DNA from: Bisporella sp. PMI_857
Lineage: Eukaryota > Ascomycota > Leotiomycetes > Helotiales > Helotiaceae
Direction: 5' to 3'
Assembly (NCBI GenBank): GCA_021307315.1
Contig: JAJSPD010000056.1
Location: 124,001 to 188,000, forward strand
Length of the DNA: 64,000 nucleotides
Both the position numbers and the translations under genes were made by a program. Shown in pieces: positions 1-12,697 of the stretch (its first letter is position 1; the number at the start of each line of letters is the position of its first letter). Under the pieces are notes generated by a model that saw only the letters and a list, made by a program, of their open reading frames with translations, had not been told where the DNA came from and searched no databases.

Positions 1-453
1 TGGCCAATTAACGTGCTGGTGGTCAGTCCTCAGAGAATTTGTGCAGAGTCACGACAGAGACGTTCTATTGGGCTCTCCCACTCATTATACTTTCCTCTGA
101 ATGTCTTGTCAGCCTTTCCAATGTCGTCAGAGCGCCATGGCTGTGATAGAATATCAGATGAGCCTCGAATCAACCAGTCATACTTCATGTTCTGGAGTCA
201 TCGGACCATTTGCTCTCAGACCCCTCATGTAGTACGGCATCTCGAGCACACCCTCAAGTTCTGAGAAGCTGAATGAATTGAGAGTGCATGCTGGTGGATG
301 TCCTTTGGAAATTGGAAAGGGTTTATGAATTTTGATCCAGTGTACTTGCAACTTCAGCCTCGGTGGGTAGTATTTGTTCGTGACGCATTAACTTACCTAT
401 TCCTGATATATATCTTTTGTGAGGCTTCACTACTCTTCTGAGGTCCAAGAACT
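1..453. other. Left-edge non-coding stretch
   Basis: I see no supportable gene here. Short open frames exist but have no recognisable protein pattern or splice continuity. The last part is presumably the promoter of the coiled-coil gene starting at 454. Confidence 0.4.
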
Positions 454-1914
454 ATGGAAGAAATCACCGGCGAAGTCAGTAAAATTGAGAACGGGTTACA
501 CTCGTCACGTTATCAACTGCAGACCTTGGAAACGAGTGCCAAAGGGTCGATCAGCTCAGAAGTTGACGGGCTCCGGTCGTCCCTCAAGAATGGTGACAGC
601 CGAGCAGAGTATGTCACGGATCAAATGCGATCATTCTTTTCGCAGATCCAGTATATCAACGATGTCTCGACCGTGGTCGATATAAAGCCGCAGATGCTCT
701 GGCTCCACGAGAACCTCCAAGTAATTGTTAGCGACCTCGATGCAGCGAAAGCCAAAGCAGATAGTTCCATCAAATGCACCGAGAAATACAGTTATGAAGT
801 CATGGATGTTGGAGAAGAAGTCACTTCTAACAGTAACAAGCTCACGGAGTACCATGATAAGGTAGCAAAACTAGAAGAACAAGCTAAGTCGTCGTTGAGT
901 TCCAGCGAGATCATGCTTGAGTACACTCAGTCTCAAATTGAGCGTAAAGAGCGGGAAATCAAGGAGAAGATGGCGGAAGCGGTATCAAAGCGACGACGCA
1001 AAACACAATTGGAGACCGATCTTGAGAATAAACGTCAACAAGTTGCGCACTCAGAGCGTGAGCGGAAGGATAGGAAGGAGCAGGCGATTGTAGGGGTAGT
1101 AAGCTGCAAGGATTCCTCTAGCTTAGTACATTCTACTAACACTATGAAGGGTTTAGGGGTTTTCGGTATCATTGCAGCCCCATTTACAGGTGGTGCCTCC
1201 CTCGCACTTACCGTTGGTGGAGGAGGACTTGCTGGGTATGCCATCTCTATCTATCCTATTTGAATGAGCTAATGGCTTAATTGTTGCAGATACAAAGCGA
1301 ATCGAATGGATGACTTTCAGAATGAAGCCAATTCATACCGTCAATCCATTAATTCCCTAATTACGGAGATCAGTCAGAATGTCCAAGCCGTAGCGAGTCT
1401 TGAGCGCGAGAAAACGAGGCTGCAGTCTCTTGTCTCCCAATATCAATCCGAAGTTTCCAAAAGGAAATCAGAACATCAGGTCTATCAGGTTAAAATCGAA
1501 CAGGCAGACCGAGTGAAAGGCGAGATCACTATACTCAGAAGTCACGCCACGTCGACAAAGAAAAACGTCACACAAGCACTCCCCGAACTTCACAAAATCA
1601 AGCAGAATCTTGAGCAGTGCAGCACATTAGTAAAGGAAAGATCCCTTGACGTTTCAACTTCAAGTGGCTTGATGGACCGCTTCCTACCTATCCTACCAGT
1701 AATAGGCGTGAGCATCAAAAGGTACCAAGATTTCAACAAGCAGAAGCTGCTCATGCAGCAAGCTTTGGAGACTCTGGATCAGATTCATACTGAGGTACCC
1801 AAGTTGTTACCTAGTACTGGAGATGTCAAATTTTTAGACATCAAGCCTTGGAACTCTGAAATTGTTTCTGTTATTGACGTAGGAGCACCGATTCCTGATG
1901 TATGCTATTATTAG
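454..1914 (+). CDS. Coiled-coil protein with central glycine-rich hydrophobic segment
   Basis: Two exons, 454..1235 and 1290..1914, joined by a 54-nt intron (donor GTATGC, acceptor TTGCAG) that keeps the frame and gives 468 residues. Residues 1-225 are charged and strongly heptad-like (Glu/Lys/Gln/Arg-rich, helical). About residues 231-263 form a Gly/Ala-rich hydrophobic stretch (starting MKGLGVFGIIAAPF), followed by a second coiled-coil block to about residue 370 and a less charged C-terminus. No signal peptide is visible. The layout helix bundle - single hydrophobic head - helix bundle is that of alpha-helical pore-forming proteins (ClyA/Hbl/Xax type). It is also compatible with a membrane-tethered coiled-coil protein. 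I do not recognise a specific family, and the pore-former reading is inference from architecture only. The gene is isolated, with a gene-poor region downstream. Confidence 0.75.
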
Positions 1915-2999
1915 AGCAGTAATTTACAAAAAACTGCTGCTATAAAAAATTTCTAGTTACAATTCCCGATCGTTTTCAATAGTAGGACCCTCTCGCAGGA
2001 TGGATTTCTGGGTTGAAGTATCGACGAAGTAGATGAGTTTGAGTAGGGGGAAGCATTGGAATGAAGTCCTAGCAACACTCGAACATGGTGTCAGGTCCCG
2101 AACTGGTATATGTAGTAGGATAAGCATTCTGGCAGGCGACGTCGGATATTGTACCTTTTTGGCCCGCTTAGTGCTGTGGTAAAGCTTATCAGCCCTGGAA
2201 TCTGACACATGGACTTGCACAAATATGAAGAGTGAGAGGTAATTAATGATGGATCTTTAGTATTTATGCTATCAGAACTAACGTAAAAAGAAATAGATGT
2301 GACTTCTGGTATAAAATTTGCCAGCTTTGTAAGAATGAAATACAGCATTCGTTAGGTTATTGAGTAAAAGTCGGAATTTGGGCTTGTTTAGTATTGCTAC
2401 ATAGAGCTTGGAGCCTATAATGACAACATTCAATGCCCCTTCTGTCTCTAACATAAACTAAAGACACCGCAAGACTATAATTAAGATAATTGTTATTTCA
2501 TTGTGTCAATTTCGGAGCTAAAAAGAGCGATGGATCTAGCAAAAGTCGAATACAAATGTTAAACTTCAGGTGTGCCCGCCGCTAGCTTTCTCTTCCCTTG
2601 CTCCGCCTCGCCGCCAGATAGGTCTCGCAGTTCAGCGTAGAAACAGCATCATCCTCTCCTTTCACAAATATGCTTAACTATGGCCGCACGCCAATTTCTG
2701 CCCGCTGTATGCATCATCAATGCTTACACCTGGTTCGGAGGGCAAGGATAGCGATCACGGTCGATTGTTGGCGGATGCTTGTGCTCCACTTCACTTCACA
2801 AAGAGAGCGCTATTTTTTCATGATTATGAGGACTTATATCTTTTTCTCTCCGGCTCAATTCCACACTTCCCTTCCTGTTGCCATGGGACTTGCGTATTGT
2901 TTACTGCTCACCCTATCACGAAGCCAATACCAGAGCCTTTGTAAGCTACAGTAGGGTTCTATCGCAAGGATATTAAACTAAGGAGAGAAAGTGGAGTTT
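1915..2999. other. Gene-poor AT-rich spacer
   Basis: No coding region could be supported. Overlapping short open frames on both strands lack any family pattern. I see no terminal inverted repeats or tandem arrays. Confidence 0.35.
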
Positions 3000-5005
3000 G
3001 AAAGAATCTCCCTTGGAAATAGAGCCAGGTCATATACCGGACTTCCTCACCTTCGACAAGCTGAGCAAGAGCTCTTGATTTATGTGGCGAGCCAAGGGTT
3101 TCCGAAGCCTAACTTCCAGCTACACTACTCAGTTATCGCCCTCATACCCTGATCTTCCCACCCTATAAAAATTTGCTTCTCCACCTCCTCAAAGTAGTCA
3201 TCCCATATCCCTGAAACCCGTGTGCCCAGAGCACGAAGGTTATCGAATGTCCAGGCGCCACGGGTCTATTTTGCCGTCGTGCCATCTCCATTGATTTGAT
3301 ACTCATACTCGGTACGCATGAAAGGATCTAGGCGGGAATTTAAAAGTGCGCATGTTTAATAAGATTAGTGCACTTACATGTGTCCAGCTCTAGGTTCATC
3401 CACTCGTAATATCTAAAATCTTCCTGTCTTCTCCGCTCGGAGACATACTTGATAAATTGCTCTGCTAGTTCGTGAACAGCGGAGGATAGTCGGACATGAT
3501 ACACGCGGATGGTGCGGCCTACCATCACGATTAGCACCCAGGGCCCAAGGTTTAACTATCCAGTTGCAAAACAAGATAGATTGTCCTATGCCTCTCATTA
3601 TCTTCGAACTGAGAACAGGGCTTGCCCTGGAGATGATATCAGTGTGAGCTCATGAATGAGCAGAATGCACTTACGCAAAGTAGTTGCCCTTGATTTTCCA
3701 ATTATGTAGGCCCGCTTTCCGCAAAGATACTTGCAGCATTCAATAGCAGCGCTCCTCTTCGTTTTCAGCGCTATTCTATCTGAGATTAATTCGTTGTTAT
3801 CGAGGAGTTTGGTCTTGCAGATCTCGTGTGCGGCAAAATCAAGGGTAGTGCCCCTGTTCTCTGATTATCGATTCCAGGGTATTTTCTTGATGGGATATCT
3901 TGCGGTGATGAAGTTTGCCATCATTTCAATAGATTTCTGATTTGCCCAGATCCAAGAGGATGCTTTCGTAGCTGCCATGCTTTTGAAAGGTGACCGCAGT
4001 GAAGCAAGAAGTAGTGGAGTCAGCACTTTGAAACAATGTGAAACCTTTGCAGTCAGGCATTTCAAAACAGGAGAACCTGGTAACATATTTGATGAACTGG
4101 CCTTTCTTCGACATACCAAATTTATCTGGACGCGGATTTTAATATCCAAGTAGACCGAATTCAAGGACACTCCTTCGCGAAGGTACTTCTGCCTGTAGAA
4201 CAAGGGAATTGTTGAGAATTGACATCACAGAGTTGATAATTCTTCTATTATCGCTCCGCAATAGGAGAGGAATTGTCACTTGGATGAAGCTTACCCCAGG
4301 ATTGTACGAACAATTGGTCAAAATCTACATCAACTGGATTGTTGATGGAAAACAGCACGGGTGTCACTTTGCCCATGCCCATCCCGGTGTTGCTGTTTAT
4401 TCTCTCGCAAATGATGTTTCCAATTTTGTCTGGTATCGGACGACAATAGGAGTTGTAAATATTGCTGGCTACTGTGGTGGGCTCAAAGCTATCCATCCCC
4501 GTAGCTTTGCTGAGATAGAACAAACTAAGCTCCTGATTAGCCTCTACAACATGGCCGTTGCTGTAGCCTCTGGTGAGGTGAGCTGAAAGTCAACCGCAGG
4601 CTCCTCCAAGGTATTGGAGGATGCTTGCGCCGTTAAGTTTTAAGTGACTTCATTCCTCGCAACTTACTGTATTAGCGGATTAGAAAATCCTTATTCATAG
4701 GCAAGCTGGGAGGAGACATTACTCGTAATCTAGAAACTTTTGGGAATAGTGTAACATCTTACATCAGGAATGTTTGGTATAGCTTTCTCGCTCAGTTCAT
4801 CGACTAGCTGCATGTTAAGTGATTTGTCATCATAGCTACTAGAAGACCTTTTGGCCCTTGCAAATCCCGGAATTGTAGTCGAACTTGGTGTGTGGTCGAC
4901 AAAAAGATTTGCAAGCATTTCTTCGTTTTTTAGGCCGCCCACGCTGTTTGTGCACGCACGATCGAGGAATCCTAGCATTTCGAATATAGCTTGATAAAAC
5001 AACTC
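3000..5005 (-). pseudogene. Possible decayed multi-exon gene, unknown function
   Basis: On the minus strand several coding-like blocks are separated by plausible splice sites. They include an N-terminal block from ATG at 5002 ending at a GTAAGATG donor near 4753, a block at about 4280-4523 ending near a GTAAGC donor, a block starting after a TTCTACAG acceptor near 4203, a block at 3926-4100, one at 3340-3537 and one at about 3120-3330. The last contains an in-frame TAG around 3275. Frames change between blocks and I could not assemble one uninterrupted product. The peptide text (for example QEDFRYYEWMNLELDT) looks protein-like, but I do not recognise the family. It could be a real multi-exon gene that I cannot splice, or a relic. 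Confidence 0.3.
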
Positions 5006-7884
5006 ATTTCATTCTCCCAATACTTCCTCTTTCCGCGTCTGCAAGATGCAATCAGAGTTTATTATTGGAAAACGATATGAGTTCGAACAACTTCCTGTTT
5101 CGGTTCCGAGTACTTTTTATGCAAGATTTGGAGCGCGTTGCTGCGTATGCCGCTAGTTAAAACAATTAAAAAAGTTTATAGTTTAAACAGGTATGTTCAA
5201 CGAAACGCCTGTAGGCAATATTATCACAGAATATGTTGTAGAATAGGGCATAAATATTTGATTGTAGAGCTAATAGGATCAACCATCTTGAGTGATTGAA
5301 CAGGGGCTATAACGCCAAAAGCTGACTAAGCCAAATCCAACCAATAGGATTGGCCGTTTCACAAAGTACCATTGAGTCACAAAAGAGCACCTGGAAAGGT
5401 CCCTATGTCTGGCGCTTCTTATTCATTCTAAGCATGCAAAATCCGTACTTGGGGAAGGGGCCACGGTCAATTTTACATTGAAGTAGAGTCTCGGACGAGA
5501 AATTCATGATTCGCTGTATGGCAGCAGGCCGATTCCTTTCATCCATATTTGTCCTAATGATTTTGAGCGTTCTACTTGAAGAATCAATCAGGTGGGGTAC
5601 TACCATGCGATATATTTGTATAGGCAATAATTAAAGATTCATTTCGAGCACAAGAACCGTCACTCAGACACTCGCCAGCCTGAGGACTCTGGGATGAGGA
5701 CTTGCTTCTCAACCTAGAACATGGTGAGGCCAGCTTCTTCTAAACGTCTTTTGTATTTTATCTTGGAGTTTGGGACATATGCAAAGTATAAAGCGAATGT
5801 TATGTGCTTGCAATATGTTTGTTCGTAATTTAGCTTTGAGAAGCTACGGTTCTATTATTGCTATGAATAATCAGTATTATGGAGATATTTGTAGCAGGCG
5901 GAGCAATATTTTGGCCTGACATACAACAGCCTCAAATGAAAGGTTTCGGCAATTCTCAAGCCGTTCTCATGCTCCCCAATTAAAATTTGCATGAGCAGTA
6001 GGCTACGTCATAGCGCAAAGTTTGTCGCTCGTGGCACACTCAACTAGGCTTGGCTTACCCCGCAGTGGCAAGTTCAGAGAAACTTGTACCTGACCCGAAC
6101 TCGAATCTGTCCACCCATGTGCGCAAAATTAGCACTATATCGTTGTTCGCTCTTGAGTGGATGATAGAACGCATGAGATAAGGCATCGAAAATCGAGCTA
6201 CTCAGATAGCCTGGCTCAAGAGCAAGGAGATGATTTCACAATCGTGCTTGTGGGCAGCTCAGCATGCGTTTTTGTTAAAAGGGAAAACTAAGATGCGATC
6301 GCCAGAAGCCAACTTGCGGAAGGGGCTCGAGAAAAGAAGCGAGTGTGTATATTTGAGCTTGCCGAGGGAAATAAGCTCGAAGAGACAAAGCTTTAAAAGA
6401 CTAGGAGAGATTAGATATGGTATCTACGGTGGGCAGTTGCAACGGAGGATAGGCTGATAGCCTTGTAAGAGCGAATATAGAGACCAGGTTGCAACAACGA
6501 GGTAACTAGGCTACACATGAAGAACCAGGTGGCGAAGGTGAAGAGCCGTCAACATCATGTCTCGGAAAGACCAGCACTTACTCTCAGGCTCCAAGAGAAG
6601 TGAGTGAAATTAATAAATCAACTTTGGTGTCGGAATACCTACCACGTAGCAAAAGGCGTAGTAGTTGTGACTACGCTCTTGCTTGCGTGGTTCTGATATT
6701 CGTTGATTCATTCTAAGCTACGGCCTATTGCCAGGCAGATATATGTGATAGAAGACCCATAATCCTCGCGATATGGAACGCGTGAAATTATGTACATGCA
6801 TTCCAACACTTAGATTCATACAAGAAAACAGGATTATCGCCCATGGGTAGACCTTTTGAGCTTCTCAATCTAGGTACCTCAGGAACCCCTTCCCCTAAAC
6901 AATTGCAACAAGATCTGTGAGTCCAGGAAACTCATCATCCTGTTAAAGTATTAGATGAATCCATGGGCAGGATTTCCATTATGTGTAGCAGGCCGTGTAT
7001 ACTGCCATGACTTAAGAATCATTGGGCAAACAAAAATTATGGCTCAACCCAACCTATGACATCTTCTCCTAGTGATGAATGCAATTGGAGACCGTCATAA
7101 TGCCATAAAACTCTTCATCATTCAGCCGCAATTCTTCACGGTGGTTCTCCTTTTGAAAGGTTCAGTGTAACTCAGAACCAGGTAATAATGAGTGCCGGAT
7201 TTAATGAGATACCGATGTTAGTCACACCTCATGAAAAGAAAACAGATCCCAAGATCAATTACTTCTCAATTGCTCTAAGCTCTAACATACCTACCCAGTA
7301 CTTTCGTGATCAATATGGCGCAACAGAATCCGGTGTCGACCAAGCCAATCAAAGCAGTTTTGAACAGACAACCCGTAACTCCTAGCACTTATTATCGTAG
7401 ATGGGTCTGTAGAAGGAGGGTATGAGGTAGAGAACGGATTTCATACAATGTGGGTTACTATATGCTACAAGCGCACTAAGGATCCATATTTCACAAAGGG
7501 GTTGTTTCCTAATGGATGACTTAGGCAGCTTCATTCCACTTGCTGTAATTGAATAACACAGAATTGCCCTATAATTTTTTCCAATTATCGCCGAAATTCT
7601 TTCTATAGCTTTACTTGATGCAGGTGCGTTCAATTTCGATGCAAGGTACCATTATTAACCTTGAGTTTGCCCACATTACTAATCGTCCAAGTAAAATACT
7701 GAAGAGAGTTCGAATTGTATCAGTTGCAACAAGTCTTGAATATTTTATGGACAATGGGGCCAAGATAAATGGATTATAATATGTACATTGAGGTGGGCGA
7801 CAAGAGAAATAAAGCAATATATTACATGACAAACCATTGGCGAACAATCCCGGCGCGTAAGACTCATATACCTCAAGCTATTAT
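5006..7884. other. Long gene-free stretch
   Basis: About 2.9 kb without a supportable gene. Open frames are short, AT-rich and pattern-free. I see no clear transposon ends, tRNA or tandem repeat. It may contain unrecognised relics. Confidence 0.35.
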
Positions 7885-8814
7885 CTAATATCCTTTGCTT
7901 TTCAATTCAGTCTCAGACCAAGTCCACAGCTCGTCAGATAGTTTTGTGTTTTCTGTCATCGAGTTGCCGACGAATTCGGTGACACCAGGAAAGTAGAAGG
8001 CACCGCTCCTCACATCCGATGTCTTACCAGTAGCAGCAAACAATTGTGGTAGAGCCCCCTCGTGGATATCAACCATAAAAAGCCTAGAAGCTATTTTAAA
8101 GACCCAAGACAGGTATTTGTATTGGTTGGTGGTGTTGTCGGTGATGCCAGTTCTAACTAAACCGGGATGAATAGCAACCGATTTGATATTGGGGTAAAGC
8201 TTAGCCAATGACTTAGTAAAATAGAGATTGGCAAGCTTCGATTGTCCATATCTTGCAGCACCACTAAGTTCAGCTAGCGGTGTTTTGTTCTGCGAAAGAA
8301 GAATGCCAGATTTAGGCCCAAACTTAAAGGCCTCGGAACTGAGATTGACAATGCGTACATCGGCACCAGGTAGGCCTGCGGTCTTCTGTAGAGTTGGCAT
8401 AAGCAGCTTCGTGAAAAGAGCAGGCCCCATATGGTTGGTTCCGAATTGCGCTTCGTAGCCGTCTTCAGTTAATCCTGGTGGAACCCCCATAATACCCGCA
8501 TTGTTTATTAGGATATCAAGGCGGTCATTCTCGGCGAGGAAAGCATCGGCTGCGCGTTTGACTGAGGCCAGCGAGGCGATGTCAATCTCAAGAAACTTAA
8601 TGTTGGCATTGGGAACGGTTTTTTTGATATCTTTGATGGCTTCGTCTGCCTTGAATTTGCTGCGTGCTCCCATATACAGCTGACGCGGGTTGTGCTTGGA
8701 CAGTTGAAAGATAGTCTCTTTTCCGAGACCATTATTGCCGCCAGTCACGATGATAACCTTGCCAGAGAGATCCGGAATATCCTTGTCGGAATTGAAGGGG
8801 ATCTTCCTGCCCAT
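7885..8814 (-). CDS. Short-chain dehydrogenase/reductase (retinol-dehydrogenase/WWOX-like)
   Basis: Single-exon gene, 309 residues from the ATG at 8814. The frame is open further upstream, but this methionine fits the family start. Classical SDR signature: cofactor loop TGGNNGLG at residues 24-31, NNAG at 104-107, LSS near 158-160 as the catalytic serine region, and the Y189-xxx-K193 pair. HPGLVRTG follows, as in the fungal retinol-dehydrogenase-like branch. The expected role is NAD(P)(H)-dependent oxidation or reduction of an alcohol or ketone; the substrate cannot be read from sequence. Length is normal for the family and no defect is visible. It is transcribed divergently from the ketoreductase at 9744 across about 930 bp and belongs to a run of oxidoreductases up to 14.4 kb. 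Confidence 0.9.
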   Translation of the reverse strand: MGRKIPFNSDKDIPDLSGKVIIVTGGNNGLGKETIFQLSKHNPRQLYMGARSKFKADEAIKDIKKTVPNANIKFLEIDIASLASVKRAADAFLAENDRLDILINNAGIMGVPPGLTEDGYEAQFGTNHMGPALFTKLLMPTLQKTAGLPGADVRIVNLSSEAFKFGPKSGILLSQNKTPLAELSGAARYGQSKLANLYFTKSLAKLYPNIKSVAIHPGLVRTGITDNTTNQYKYLSWVFKIASRLFMVDIHEGALPQLFAATGKTSDVRSGAFYFPGVTEFVGNSMTENTKLSDELWTWSETELKSKGY

Positions 8815-9743
8815 GCTGTAGAAGTATTGGTGTGAAGGTGAAGCTGAATGGATGTAGGAGGTTGGTATGGAGATAAATGGCCCAAAAGTGTGAAGAGATT
8901 GTGATCGCAAGTGACTGTGTTTGCAAGAAAGTACTGTACTGAAGTGGCCACCTTACATACATCTACGCTTCGATCGTAGTTTACATATTTGGAATAATGT
9001 TTTCCCAGATGCCACTAGTCTTTAAACGAAGCATTGCAAGCGTTTGCTAAGCTGAGACCATGCTTTAGGTACAGTATAGATTGTTCCAGAGACATCGATA
9101 TTGATATGATAAGCTTAGATGCTAATATAACCTTGTGATTTGGAGGCATGGATGGCCCGTTCTTCGGCGGGCCCTATTCTGGATACGGAATAAGGTTGGC
9201 GCTTTACTATCACCCTCCACTCGGTATGTTCCGTTTGATGATTGGGGAAGTTTATGAATACTAATCAACAGCCCACCACGATTCGGCATCGGGATAACTT
9301 GGATGGGTTTTGAGCACCTAGAAAATATCACAGTACGGTAATTGTTCCATTTTCACTTAGTACGCCGCCCTCCAGGCTAACAACTCCTTGACCACCTTGA
9401 CTAACCAGGCACAAAGTTGGTGAATGGTGATTATTAATCACTTCGAGTGTGTTGATCTTGGCGCACTACCGTGTGGAATGTGGGATGTGGCAACCACTAT
9501 GTCAACCTGAATCTTTTGAGCCAAATCGCCCCACTATTCCAATGGAAAGATTTGGCATCATGTAACAGCCTAGCAATATGGTGAATTTTACATCTTGGTA
9601 AGCAACAATATTATCTTCAGATCCATATGTGTATAGATAAATAGTGGCCCTTCGATGGTACTCAATCAGTCAACTATTGATCAGCAAAATATTATATTCC
9701 TTCATTCTCAAATCCTCATCGAAGCCAGACTTCAACACTTAAC
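8815..9743. other. Divergent intergenic region between SDR and ketoreductase
   Basis: No gene is supported. The region must hold both promoters. A TATA-like run (TATAGATAAATA) at 9632-9643 lies about 100 bp before the ketoreductase ATG. Confidence 0.45.
9632..9643 (+). promoter_or_regulatory. TATA-like element before ketoreductase
   Basis: TATAGATAAATA, about 100 bp upstream of the ATG at 9744. The distance is reasonable for a fungal core promoter, but the composition of the region is AT-rich, so chance occurrence is possible. Confidence 0.3.
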
Positions 9744-10798
9744 ATGGCCAATGGATTGATTTTCATTACCGGAGCTACTGGGTTCATTGGGGCAGCAACT
9801 GCTCTAGCCGCATTAGAATCAGGCTATCACCTTCGCCTTTCGGTGCGCAAGGAGGAGCAGATTGAGAGGCTAAAGGAAGTCTTCTCGGAATACTCAGACA
9901 AGACAGAGTTTGTCACGGTGCCCGACATTACTGTAGAGGGTGCTTTCTCTAAGGCTCTCGATGGCGTTGATTATGTTCTTCACGTTGCCTCCCCACTAGC
10001 CGGAACTGCTGATAAGAATGAAATCTTCGTGCCTGCGGTTAAAGGGACACTTGGTATTCTGCGAGATGCAGCAAAGATTTCAAGCATTAAGAAAGTGGTT
10101 ATCACTTCCTCCATCGCGGCTCTTGTGCCTCTTGAGGGCCCCCCGGAAGGTGAAGTCGTCAAAGGTTTGTGCCCAAAATTACCTAATTTCCATGGGCCAT
10201 TCTAACATAGAATGTTTCATTAGAAGATATGAATTGGGACTTATCAGTAGATACAGAGGCCGATTTTGATGCAGGCAACGCATTTGCAACTGCTATGAAG
10301 ATATATAGTGCTTCAAAATTGCTCGCCAATCAAGCAAGCTGGGATTTTGTTGCAAAAGAGAAGCCTACATTCACCCTTATTTCCATTCACCCATCCCTAG
10401 TCTATGGTCACAACTTAATTCAACAATCTGCCCAAGAGCTGGAGGGGAGCACCAACGGTTTCTTGTTCTCTAGTATTATGAAAGGCCCGCCTTCGGACAG
10501 TCCTCTTCTTTCTGTGTATATCGGCGACGTTGCAGATGCGCACATTAGAGCCTTGGATCCTAGCATCAAGTCAGATGCCAAGTACTTAGTTTCTGGACAA
10601 CGATTTACCTGGAAAGATGTTGCGGCCATTGTCGAGAAGAACTTCCCCGGTGTCCCACATAAGGTCATCCCTGATGTGAATCCAAAGATTGCAGCAGTTA
10701 ATACCTCTAAGGCAGAGAAGGATTTAGGAATTAAATGGGCGGCTCCTGAAAAAATCATTACAGAGGTTTTGAAACAACAATTACCTTATTTTGCCTAA
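9744..10798 (+). CDS. Dihydroflavonol-4-reductase/Gre2-like NAD(P)H ketoreductase
   Basis: Two exons, 9744..10164 and 10224..10798. The 59-nt intron (donor GTTTGT, acceptor TTCATTAG) restores frame and yields 331 residues. The Rossmann loop TGATGFIG lies at residues 9-16, HVASP near 80-84 as in DFR/aldehyde-reductase proteins, an SS pair near 122, and the catalytic Y168-xxx-K172 (YSASK). This is the extended-SDR group that includes yeast Gre2 (methylglyoxal/3-methylbutanal reductase) and plant DFR. Members reduce aldehydes or ketones with NADPH. The substrate here is unknown. Sequence and length are complete, with no sign of decay. Confidence 0.9.
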
Positions 10799-11606
10799 AT
10801 ATTTCTAGACAATCAAATCTTCTATGCCACAGATATAATAATATCATTTTACAGTAGACATGAGCCCCTCCTATATTTCGTGAAGCGCGGTTCAATTAAT
10901 CAGATACTATCAACCTCATTTCAAACAAGAGAGTTTCCTATCAATTCTGTAGAAGCGGGCTGCGAATTAGGTCGGATTAGGTTCCTAGTATAGTATGGGA
11001 TATGTTTGCAGTCCCTGGAGCACATATTAACACATAATTGAAAGTAAATTATGCAGTAGACCTCACCAAATCTAGCCAAGATTGTGAATTTAACTATGCC
11101 AACAACTGGGGGCCGTGAATTTCTAATTGTGTAATTTCGCGGCATGGTATAGTGAGAAATAGTTGTTGGAAGGTTAGCAAAAGTTCGGTAATTAGTTAAT
11201 CTCATGAACCGCCACGGACTACTAACTATGTAACAGCCATACCCGTCCTCAAAATATATGCATAGCCTCTCAGTTGTAATTAATTCGTCCTAGAGTATAT
11301 TAGGAATTGCTAAAGGAGCACAACGCCGAACGGCATGTTCTCCGTCGCTGCGAACCATTTCTTCAACCTTCAACCTCACCCGAGGAGAAATGGTCCCTTC
11401 GCAACCTCTGTACGATACAAAATGTACAAATGATGGATATAAGGGTGCATCATATTGGATGACAAAAAGCGGAAGATATCACAATAATACCGAGAATGAT
11501 GGCAAGACAAATACCAACAATTCGGCTATAGCTAGGCTACCTCCCTTCCCGCTCCCTCGCCTACCTTATAAGCATTATATCTAATCAAGAGAGATAAGTA
11601 TCTAAT
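10799..11606. other. Convergent 3' spacer
   Basis: Between the 3' ends of the ketoreductase and the NmrA-like gene. AT-rich, with no supportable gene. Confidence 0.4.
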
Positions 11607-12697
11607 TTACTTCTTTCCGAGGCGAGTAACAACCTCCCTAACTGTTGCCTCGACAGTCTCTGTTGGCAAACCGAGGCGTTCGTTCCAAGAACCACCTGGC
11701 ACAGCTGTATGATCCTCAAGAGCCTGTTCGCCTAAGAAGCCAGCTTGAATAACATAGGCAGCACCTGAGAGGAGATCGCCTGCTTTAATCTTCTCCCATC
11801 CCGCTGCCCGTAAATCCTTCGAGTTTACTGGATCCTTTCTCCACGCCGAACCCGTTTCCTTCTCAATTATAGCCAAGATGTCGGTTTGTGTTGTTGTGAA
11901 AGATTCGGGATACACAAACTTATTTGCTGTCAAATTGGGGTTTTTGAGCACGGCGACAACGGAGCGACCAATTTGGTTTAGGTTTGTAGACGTGAACCTG
12001 GCTTTGCCTCCATCGACCCAAGAAACTGTATGGTCCGCGAAGTTAAAACCAAGGAAGCCCAGAGGCAGGCCCTAGCAGAACGAATTCAATAATGATGGCT
12101 TACATTTAGGTGAGTGGAGTAAAACATACCCAGTCAAAAAATGGGCCAGTGATGATAGACGTCCAGCTGATTTTATTCTCATTTTCTCGAAGATATTCAA
12201 TAGCCTTGGCCTTGGGTGCAAAAAAAGGCAGCGCAGCATTTACAGTATCGGACTGCGAATATTCGTTGGCAGGAAGCTCAAGAGTCAATTGAAAGCATTT
12301 ACGTACCGCAGTATCGTTTCCAAAGTCACTGGGAATGATCCTCTTCACTCCAGCGGCAACAGCGGCCTCCAGAACAACCACTTGTCCATCGAGGGACGAG
12401 CTCGAGATTAAACTAACTACAGCGTCTTGGGATGTAAAGATTTTGGTAAGCGACTCGAGGGAATAGTCGCTCTTAATGACTTTGACGCCATCGGGGAAGC
12501 TAGAAGTGGAATTCTCCCGCGAGAGAACGGATATGCTCAGGTCGGACTTCAAAATCTCGGGCAAGATTCCTGCGCCCAAGTTCCCACCTGCCTAAAGAAA
12601 TAAAGTGTGATCAGTGGTTGGGATTCCAGTTCGCAAGCAATTATGAAGTAGCTTTCTAGTAACTTACGCCTACAATAATGACATTCTTGATAGACAT
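11607..12697 (-). CDS. NmrA-like / isoflavone-reductase-like NAD(P)-binding protein
   Basis: Three exons on the minus strand: 12668..12697, 12130..12591 and 11607..12071, all phase 0, giving 318 residues. The 30-nt first exon encodes MSIKNVIIVG. Splicing to exon 2 completes the glycine loop VGAGGNLGAG, which strongly supports this tiny exon. The middle part carries the family pattern DAVVSLISSSSLDGQ and ...RIIPSDFGND, and the end of exon 2 reads TGPFFDW, all typical of isoflavone-reductase-like/PCBER-related proteins and NmrA family members in fungi. The fold binds NAD(P). The role could be reduction of an aromatic or alkaloid intermediate, or redox sensing; the sequence does not decide. It lies in the oxidoreductase group. 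Confidence 0.88.

Noticed and set aside
13..264. 83-codon open frame at the left edge
   Set aside because: No homologous pattern or conserved features; likely chance.
6230..6457. 75-codon plus-strand frame in the 5.0-7.9 kb spacer
   Set aside because: Basic, low-information peptide with no family pattern; no splice continuity on either side.
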